From NCBI GenBank assembly GCA_963728365.1, contig CAVSJI010000001.1, positions 2,046,001-2,110,000 on the forward strand: a stretch of 64,000 nucleotides of DNA, given 5' to 3'. The first letter of the stretch is position 1; every line of letters begins with the position of its first letter. Both the position numbers and the translations under genes were made by a program. The notes beneath the pieces are model-generated. The model was not told the DNA's origin, made no database searches, and worked only from the letters and a program-made list of their open reading frames with translations. Below, piece by piece: positions 49,866 through 57,339 of this stretch. This DNA comes from VRUE01 sp963728365. GTDB taxonomy: Bacteria > Actinomycetota > Thermoleophilia > Solirubrobacterales > 70-9.

Positions 49866-49970
49866 GGAGGGTCGTGTGCCCCTCCCACGGAGGCTCCCGG
49901 TCCTGCGACTCGAACCCCGGCAGGCGACCTGCTGCGCGACGGTCTCCGGGGGAGGGGCACACGACCCTCC
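49866..49970. repeat. inverted-repeat element between convergent genes
   Basis: A perfect 21-bp inverted repeat, 49866-49886 and 49950-49970 (arms start GGAGGGTCGTGTGCC and end GGCACACGACCCTCC), separated by 63 bp. It fills the gap between the aldehyde dehydrogenase and fumarase stop codons and could serve as a bidirectional terminator. The structure is also like the other palindromic elements nearby. Confidence 0.7.
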
Positions 49971-49976
49971 CCACCC

Positions 49977-51290
<1,314 letters not shown>

Positions 51291-51330
51291 GTCAGTTCCT
51301 CCATCGAAGTCGTTGTGATCGAGAGCGTAT

Positions 51331-51819
51331 TCAGCCGCGCGCTTCGCCCGCGTCGAAGCCCTCGCGGTATGTGCGCAGGAAGGCCGGCGGCAACGGTCTG
51401 CCGTCGGGGCTGTAGCGGGCGGCGGCAGCGAGGCGGCGGATCAGATCGGCGTCGATGCCTTCGTTCTCGGAGGCGCCCCTCTGGGCGGCGCCGAGCAGGT
51501 AGCCCAGTCGCAGGTTGGCGTCGCCGCCCGGCTCCTCGCGCGCAGCGGCGTTGAGCCTGGTCGTCGCCGCCAGCATCGCCGTGCCGACCGTCGCCAGATC
51601 GCCGCCTTGCTGGTTCTCGACCAGGCAGCCGCTGAGCGGCGTGCCGTCGCCGAGCGCCACCGCACCCGGCGCGTCCTCGAGCGCTCTCAGGTAGGGCCCC
51701 GGCCCTTCCAGGCAGGCGACCGGGGTCGAGGTGTCGGTCGAGCCGCAGGCCGCCAGCCCGCCGGCGAGGCCGACGAGGGCGAGCAGCGCGACTGCGGGAC
51801 GGCGGCGCATCGGCGCCAT
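51331..51819 (-). CDS. lipoprotein, 162 aa
   Basis: Signal RRRPAVALLALVGLAGGLAA followed by Cys in a lipobox (GGLAACGS). The mature part has two more Cys (VACLEGP, SGCLVENQQGG) and helical segments (VGTAMLAATTRLNAAAREE, DADLIRRLAAAARY). No family recognised. It lies between fumC and the desaturase, same strand. Confidence 0.78.
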   Translation of the reverse strand: MAPMRRRPAVALLALVGLAGGLAACGSTDTSTPVACLEGPGPYLRALEDAPGAVALGDGTPLSGCLVENQQGGDLATVGTAMLAATTRLNAAAREEPGGDANLRLGYLLGAAQRGASENEGIDADLIRRLAAAARYSPDGRPLPPAFLRTYREGFDAGEARG

Positions 51820-51837
51820 CCTATGAAGCCGGGCCGC

Positions 51838-53019
51838 TCAGCCGCCGCCGGCGCGATAGGGGGCAGGCTTGGCTTTCGGCTTGCCTCCCGGGAAGGCCAG
51901 CCGCAGGATCGAGCGCTGCACCATGCCCAGCTGCCGTCCCAGCGGGCCGGAGTTGTAGGGCAGCCCGTAGCGCTCGCAGATGTCCTTGACCTGGGGCGCC
52001 ACCTCGGCGTAGCGGCTGCTCGGCATGTCGGGGAAGAGGTGGTGCTCGACCTGGTAGCCGAGGTTGCCCGAGGCGACGTGGAAGAGCGGGCTGCCCTCGA
52101 TGTTGGCCGAGCCGAGCAGCTGGCGCACGTACCAGCCGCCGCGCGTCTCCTCGGCCACCTCCTCCTCGCTGAAGGTGTAGGTCTGGTCGGGGAAGTGCCC
52201 GCAGAAGATGATCGCGTAGGCCCAGGCGTTGCGGACCAGATTGGCCGTCGCGTCGGCCCTGGCAGTCGCCAGGAAGCTCTGGCGGCCCCGCTTGCGCCCG
52301 CCGGTCAGCGCCCCGGCGAGGCCGCTGAGCAGCGGCCAGGCGACGTAGTCCTTGAGCACCTGGCCCCTCACCTTGCCGCCGATCGCCCGCAGCTCCTCGC
52401 GCACCTTGCGCTTCGACTTCTCGCCGCGCTCGATCGCCTCGAAGTTGAGGTCGTGCAGGGCCACGCCCCACTCGAAGAAGCCGGCCAGCAGCAGGTTGTA
52501 GAGGGGCTGCAGGAGATAAACCGGGTGCCACTTCTGCTCGGGGTCGATGCGCATGATCTCGTAGCCGAGGTCGCGGTCCTTGCCGCGGATGTTGGTGAAG
52601 GTGTGGTGCTCGTAGTTGTGCGAGTGCTTCCAGGCCTCGGCCGGTGAGACGTTGTCCCAGTCCCAGGTGGTGGAGTGGATCTGGGGGTCGTTCATCCAGT
52701 CCCACTGGCCGTGCATCACGTTGTGGCCGATCTCCATGTTCTCGAGGATCTTGGCCGCCGAGAGCGCCGCGGTGCCGGCGATCCGGGCCGAGCGGCGGTG
52801 CGAGGCGAGCAGAAGGGCCCGACCGAGGGTCGCCAGCCGCCGGTGCATCGCGATCATGCTCTCGATGTAGCGGCGGTCGCGCTCGCCGAGGTCGGCCATC
52901 GTGCGGTCGCGGATCGCGTCCAGCTCCTCGCCGATCGCCCGCAGCTGCTCGGTGGAGAGGCGGGACAGGGGGTTCTCGCTCGCCGCCCGCGGCGGCTCGA
53001 TCGTTGCGGTGCTGCTCAT
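51838..53019 (-). CDS. membrane fatty-acid desaturase (DesA3-like)
   Basis: 393 residues. The three His boxes of integral-membrane di-iron desaturases are present: GHNVMHGQWDWM, AWKHSHNYEHHTFTNIRGKD and GYQVEHHLFPDMPSSRYAEV. YLLQPLYNLLLAGFFEWGV and NAWAYAIIFCGHFPDQTYTF are membrane-facing. It introduces a double bond into acyl chains using electrons from the reductase encoded 17 bp upstream. In mycobacteria the same desaturase/reductase pairing makes oleoyl-CoA. Confidence 0.92.
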   Translation of the reverse strand: MSSTATIEPPRAASENPLSRLSTEQLRAIGEELDAIRDRTMADLGERDRRYIESMIAMHRRLATLGRALLLASHRRSARIAGTAALSAAKILENMEIGHNVMHGQWDWMNDPQIHSTTWDWDNVSPAEAWKHSHNYEHHTFTNIRGKDRDLGYEIMRIDPEQKWHPVYLLQPLYNLLLAGFFEWGVALHDLNFEAIERGEKSKRKVREELRAIGGKVRGQVLKDYVAWPLLSGLAGALTGGRKRGRQSFLATARADATANLVRNAWAYAIIFCGHFPDQTYTFSEEEVAEETRGGWYVRQLLGSANIEGSPLFHVASGNLGYQVEHHLFPDMPSSRYAEVAPQVKDICERYGLPYNSGPLGRQLGMVQRSILRLAFPGGKPKAKPAPYRAGGG

Positions 53020-53036
53020 CGGTTCCTCCCTTTCGC

Positions 53037-54134
53037 TCAAAGCTCGATCTCGATTTCGCCCTCGGGGGCGTTGACGCAGGTGCGCACCATCTCGTTCGGG
53101 GTCTCGTGGACCTTGCCGGTGCGCAGGTCCCGCACGGCGCCGGCGCGCAGGCGCCCGACGCAGGTGCGGCAGATGCCCATGCGGCAGCCGGAGGGCAGGC
53201 AGGCGCCCTCGCTCTCGCCCGCAGCGAGGATCGGCGTGTCCCCGGCGCACTCGGCCTCGACGCCGCTGCGCAGGAAGCGCACCCGGCCGCCGGCTGCGGT
53301 CGCGCTGCCGGCGCCGACGATCGGCTGGAAGCGCTCGACCGCCAGCCGCGCTCCCTCGCCCTCGGCCCGCCAGTGCTCGTGCAGCGCGTCGAGCATCTCG
53401 CCGGGGCCCGAGGCGAACGCGTCGCGCTCGCGCCAGTCCGGGCAGATGCGCTCGAGGTCGGCCGGCGCCAGCCGGCCCTGCTCGGCGGTGCGCTGCAGGT
53501 GCAGGCGCAAGCCCGGCCGGCGGGCCTCGATCTCGGCCAGGCGCTCGCCGAAGATCACCGCCCCGGCGGTCCTCGCCGAGTGCACGTGGACCACGTCGTC
53601 GAGGGCTCCGTCGCGGTCGAGGCTGCGCAGCATCGCGATGATCGGCGTGATCCCCGAGCCGGCCGAGATCAGCAGCAGCCGGCGCGGCGCCGGCGAGGGC
53701 AGCACGAAGGTGCCTTCGACGCCGCCGAGCCGGACCACGTCGCCGGGCCGGGCGCGCTGGGTCAGGTGGGGGGAGACGACGCCGGTGGGGACCAGCTTCG
53801 GCGTGATCCCGATGCAGCCGTCCGGGCGCCCCGGCTCGGTGGTCAGCGAGTAGGCCCGCCAGTGGTGGACGCCGTCGACGACCACCCCGATCCGCAGGTA
53901 CTGGCCCGGCAGGTGCCCTGGCCACTCGAAGCCGGGCCGGATCAGGATCGAGACGGCGCCGTCGGCCTCGGGCGAGATCCGCTCGATCCGGCCGCGCAGC
54001 TCGCGCGTCGACCAGAGCGGGTTGATCAGCTCCAGGTAGTCGTCGGGGAGCAGCGGCGTGAAGAGCGTGCGCATCGCGCCGAGAAGGCGCCGCCGCTGGG
54101 TGGGGACGTTTGGGACGGTGCCGGTCTCAGCCAT
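53037..54134 (-). CDS. ferredoxin reductase / 2Fe-2S oxidoreductase, desaturase partner
   Basis: 365 residues. FAD domain: HLPGQYLRIGVVVDGVHHWR and AYSLTTEPGR. NAD domain: RRLLLISAGSGITPIIAMLR and AFASGPGEMLDALHEHW. The C-terminal plant-type 2Fe-2S ferredoxin has GACLPSGCRMGICRTCVGRL and VRTCVNAP (four Cys). ATG 54134 is chosen; it sits right beside a GTAACG site. It passes electrons from NAD(P)H to the desaturase, as in the mycobacterial DesA3 partner. Confidence 0.92.
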   Translation of the reverse strand: MAETGTVPNVPTQRRRLLGAMRTLFTPLLPDDYLELINPLWSTRELRGRIERISPEADGAVSILIRPGFEWPGHLPGQYLRIGVVVDGVHHWRAYSLTTEPGRPDGCIGITPKLVPTGVVSPHLTQRARPGDVVRLGGVEGTFVLPSPAPRRLLLISAGSGITPIIAMLRSLDRDGALDDVVHVHSARTAGAVIFGERLAEIEARRPGLRLHLQRTAEQGRLAPADLERICPDWRERDAFASGPGEMLDALHEHWRAEGEGARLAVERFQPIVGAGSATAAGGRVRFLRSGVEAECAGDTPILAAGESEGACLPSGCRMGICRTCVGRLRAGAVRDLRTGKVHETPNEMVRTCVNAPEGEIEIEL

Positions 54135-54192
54135 CGTTACCCGTACAACGTTACCTCGTTTGAGGTTACATTCAACTTGTATAGTCGCTCCT
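54135..54192. promoter_or_regulatory. divergent promoter with three GTTAC repeats
   Basis: CGTTAC at 54135 and 54149 and GGTTAC at 54164, spaced 14 and 15 bp, form a direct-repeat operator candidate. Minus-strand promoter: TTGAAT, 16 bp, TAACGT toward the reductase. Plus-strand: TATAGT at 54180-54185, 7 bp before the GTG start of the regulator, which implies a leaderless transcript. The regulator gene probably acts here. Confidence 0.55.
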
Positions 54193-54945
54193 GTGAGCAA
54201 AGCCACGCAAGACCCGCCTTCCCCGGAGGCGGAGGCGAGCCTCACCGTCGAGCAGCTGGCCTACGAGACCGGGATGTCGGTGCGCAACATCCGCAACCAC
54301 CAGTCGCGCGGTCTGCTGCCGCCGCCCGAGGTGCGCTCGCGGATCGGCTACTACGGCCGCCAGCACGTTGAGCGCCTGCGCCTGATTCAGGAGCTGCAGG
54401 CCGACGGCTTCAAGCTGAGCGCGATCGAGCGGCTGATCGGCGAGCACGGCGACGCCGACCGCTTCGCCGGCCTGCGCGCCGCCCTCACCAACCCGATTGC
54501 CACCGAGGCCCCCGAAGTGCTGACCCGCGAGGAGCTCGACGAGCGCTTCGGCGGCCGCGACGACAAGCTGCTGGCGAAGACCGTGAAGCTCGGGCTGCTG
54601 GTCGAGCTCGGCGAAGAGAAGTACGAAGCCCCCAGCCCCCCCCTGCTGCGCGCCGCCGAGGAGGTCGTGGCGATGGGCATCCCGCTGCCCGCCGCAGTCG
54701 CCGCGATCGGCAAGCTGAAGCGCAACTCGCAGTCCTCGGCGCGGGCCTTCGTCAGCCTCTTCCTGGCCGAGCTCTGGCGCCCCTTCGACGAGGCCGGCCG
54801 CCCGGAGGAGGGCTGGGAGCAGATCACCAGCTCGGTCGAACGCCTGCGTCCGCTCGGCGCCGAGGTGCTGAACGCGGTCTTCCGGCTCGACCTCACGGCC
54901 GAGATCGAGAAGGCGTTTGGCGAAGTGCTCGAGCGCGACAAGTAG
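54193..54945 (+). CDS. MerR-type regulator of the desaturase operon
   Basis: 250 residues from GTG 54193. SLTVEQLAYETGMSVRNIRN, HQSRGLLPPPEVRSRIGYYG and HVERLRLIQELQADGFKLSA form a MerR-like winged helix. The C-terminal 150 residues (LLRAAEEVVAMGIPLPAAVA, ARAFVSLFLAELWRPFDEAG) look like a helical sensor domain that might bind a lipid. It is divergent from the reductase and desaturase genes across 58 bp, so it most likely controls membrane-lipid unsaturation. No good ribosome-binding site; see the promoter entry. Confidence 0.82.
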   Translation: MSKATQDPPSPEAEASLTVEQLAYETGMSVRNIRNHQSRGLLPPPEVRSRIGYYGRQHVERLRLIQELQADGFKLSAIERLIGEHGDADRFAGLRAALTNPIATEAPEVLTREELDERFGGRDDKLLAKTVKLGLLVELGEEKYEAPSPPLLRAAEEVVAMGIPLPAAVAAIGKLKRNSQSSARAFVSLFLAELWRPFDEAGRPEEGWEQITSSVERLRPLGAEVLNAVFRLDLTAEIEKAFGEVLERDK

Positions 54946-54969
54946 GCGTCCACCCGACGCCCGCCAGCG

Positions 54970-55665
54970 TCAATCGCCGCGCGGGGAGATGCCGCCGGAG
55001 CGGATCGTCGAGATGCCGCCGGCGGGGCCCGGCGCGGGAGCGGGCTGCGTCTTGCCGCGCTTCGGGCGCTGGTGGCGGGGACGGCGGCCCGCATCGCCGT
55101 TCGCCGGGAAGACCTCGACCCATTCGGCGAGCTGGAACATCGGAGCGGCGGCGTGTTCCCAGGAGAGGTGCAGATGGTTGCCGCAGCCGTGGCCGGAGTC
55201 GCCGTCATAGCCGACCCAGCGGAAAGGGGGGGCCGGGTGGTTCTGGGTCGGCTCGGCCCATTCGGCAAGCAGCGTGATCGGTGCCCAGGTCCGATCGCAT
55301 TTGCCGAGGGTTCCGTTCAACGGCACGACGTCGACCGCGAGGCCGTTGTAGTGGTCGGAGCCCTTGACGTGGCACATGTGGCAGCCGACGTGCTCGCCGT
55401 CGGGCAGCGGGCCGGAGTAGCCGTCGGTTACGTAGATCGGGAAGCGGGCCGCGATCCAGCGCAGGTCGGGGACGAGCCGCCGGTCGACCATGTCGCCCTC
55501 TTCGTGCGGCACGGAGGCGGGAATAGGGACGATTTCGCCGGCGGAGTATGCGATCCGGGTTGCCGGCGGACCGGCGCTTGCCGAGTTCGCCACCAGCAGC
55601 GCGATCGCCAAGGACCCCGCCAGGACCAGCAGGATTCGCCCCAGTCGTTCCGCCGTCGGTGCCAC
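54970..55665 (-). CDS. secreted peptidase M15/VanY-like protein
   Basis: 231 residues from GTG 55665 with a signal sequence (ILLVLAGSLAIALLVANSAS). RFPIYVTDGYSGPLPDGEHV, KGSDHYNGLAVDVVPLNGTL and GCGNHLHLSWEHA supply the HxxxxxxD and HxH zinc pattern of M15-type D-Ala-D-Ala carboxypeptidases. The C-terminal tail is basic and low-complexity. Longer frames to 55755 exist but overlap the next gene's start region. Confidence 0.7.
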   Translation of the reverse strand: MAPTAERLGRILLVLAGSLAIALLVANSASAGPPATRIAYSAGEIVPIPASVPHEEGDMVDRRLVPDLRWIAARFPIYVTDGYSGPLPDGEHVGCHMCHVKGSDHYNGLAVDVVPLNGTLGKCDRTWAPITLLAEWAEPTQNHPAPPFRWVGYDGDSGHGCGNHLHLSWEHAAAPMFQLAEWVEVFPANGDAGRRPRHQRPKRGKTQPAPAPGPAGGISTIRSGGISPRGD

Positions 55666-55733
55666 GTGCCTCTCATCGGCCGCGGCGGGGCGCGCCTTGA
55701 GATTCGCAATCCATCGATAGGGTTCGCGCCGGG

Positions 55734-57332
55734 ATGGCGACGGTCCGCGAGGCAAGCTTCGATCTCTTCCGCGAGCAGGGGATGACGACGATCTTCGGCA
55801 ACCCCGGCTCGACCGAGCTGCCGATGCTCGCCGAGTTCCCCGCCGACTTCCGCTACGTGCTCGGTTTGCAGGAGGCGGTCGTCGTCGGCATGGCCGACGG
55901 TTTCGCGCAGGCCTCGGGCCGGACGACCGTCGTCAACCTGCACACGGCGCCCGGCGTCGGCAACGCGATGGGGGCGATCTTCAACGCCCAGGCCAACCAC
56001 TCGCCGCTGCTGATCACCGCCGGCCAGCAGACCCGTGCCCACATCACCATGCAGGCGAACCTGACCAACCGCGACGCGACCCGCATGCCCCACCCGCTGG
56101 TCAAGTGGTCCTATGAGCCCGCCCGCGCCGAGGACGTGCCGCTCGCCCTCGCCCACGGCGCCCACCTCGCCGGCCTGCCGCCCCGGGGCCCCGTCTTCGT
56201 CTCGCTGCCGATGGACGACTGGTACGCCGAGGTCGACGAGGCCGATGCGCGCGAGGCGATCGCGCGGCGGGTCGACGGCCGCGCCACAGCCGACCCTGCC
56301 GCCCTTCGCGCGCTCGCCGACCGGCTTGCCGCCGCCGTCAACCCGGTGCTGGTCGCCGGCCCCGACATCGACGCAAGCGGCGCCTGGGACCTGGCCGTCG
56401 CCCTGGCCGAGCGCCAGCGCCTGCCGGTCTGGGCCTCGCCCGCCACCGGCGGCAACCGGCTCGGCTTCCCGGAGAACCACCCCAACTACCGCGGCGTGCT
56501 GCCGCCGGCGATCGGCCCGGTCGGCCAGACGCTCGAGGGCCACGACCTGATCCTCGTCGTCGGCAGCTCGGTCTTCCCCTACTACCCGCACATCCCCGGC
56601 CCGTTGCTCCCCGACGGTGCGCGCCTCGTCGCAATCACAAGCGATCCCGACGAGGCCGCCCGGGCGCCGATGGGCGACGCGCTGGTCGCCGACGTGAAGC
56701 TCACCCTGGAAGCGCTGCTCGCCGAGCTGCCCGAGTCCGAGCGGCCCGTCCCCGAGCCCAACCAGGGGCCGCAGGAAATCCCGCCCAGCGACCCGCTCAA
56801 CGCCTCGACCGTGCACACGGCGCTCGCCGAGGTCTTGCCCGAGGACGGCATCGTCGTGCTCGAGTCCCCCTCGAGCACGCTCGCCCTGCGCAACCAGCTG
56901 CGCCTCTCGCGGCCGGGCAGCTACTACTTCGCGGCGGGCGGCGGTCTCGGCTTCGGTCTCGCCGCCTCGGTTGGCGTGCAGCTCGCCCAGCCCGACCGCC
57001 CGGTCGTCTGCGTGATTGGCGAGGGCTCGGTCCAGTACGCGGTCAGCGCCTTCTGGAGCGCCGTCGCCCACAGAGCGCCGGTCACCTTCCTCGTCGTGCG
57101 CAACGAGGAGTACGCGATCCTCAAGTGGTTCGCCGAGGTCGAGCAGGTCACGGGCGCCCCCGGCCTCGACCTGCCGAAGCTCGACGTCGCTGCGGTCGCC
57201 GAGGGCTACGGCGTCAAGGCGCGCCGCGTGCGCGACCGCGACGAAGTCCGCGAGGCGTTGGCCGCCTCGCTTGCCTCATCGCAGCCCGAGCTGGTCGAAG
57301 TCCCGGTGACCCCGGGAATGGCGCTCTTCTAG
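55734..57332 (+). CDS. mdlC: benzoylformate decarboxylase-like ThDP enzyme
   Basis: 532 residues. IFGNPGSTELPMLAEFPADF, LGLQEAVVVGMADGFAQASG (cofactor Glu) and VNLHTAPGVGNAMGAIFNAQ (active-site His) are close to MdlC. The C-terminal domain has FAAGGGLGFGLAASVG and VCVIGEGSVQYAVSAFWSAV. The usual GDGS of the ThDP/Mg site is GEGS here. YAILKWFAEVEQVTGAPGLD also fits MdlC. It decarboxylates 2-oxo acids to aldehydes. The next gene begins 8 nt after the stop codon. Confidence 0.85.
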   Translation: MATVREASFDLFREQGMTTIFGNPGSTELPMLAEFPADFRYVLGLQEAVVVGMADGFAQASGRTTVVNLHTAPGVGNAMGAIFNAQANHSPLLITAGQQTRAHITMQANLTNRDATRMPHPLVKWSYEPARAEDVPLALAHGAHLAGLPPRGPVFVSLPMDDWYAEVDEADAREAIARRVDGRATADPAALRALADRLAAAVNPVLVAGPDIDASGAWDLAVALAERQRLPVWASPATGGNRLGFPENHPNYRGVLPPAIGPVGQTLEGHDLILVVGSSVFPYYPHIPGPLLPDGARLVAITSDPDEAARAPMGDALVADVKLTLEALLAELPESERPVPEPNQGPQEIPPSDPLNASTVHTALAEVLPEDGIVVLESPSSTLALRNQLRLSRPGSYYFAAGGGLGFGLAASVGVQLAQPDRPVVCVIGEGSVQYAVSAFWSAVAHRAPVTFLVVRNEEYAILKWFAEVEQVTGAPGLDLPKLDVAAVAEGYGVKARRVRDRDEVREALAASLASSQPELVEVPVTPGMALF

Positions 57333-57339
57333 GACCGTC

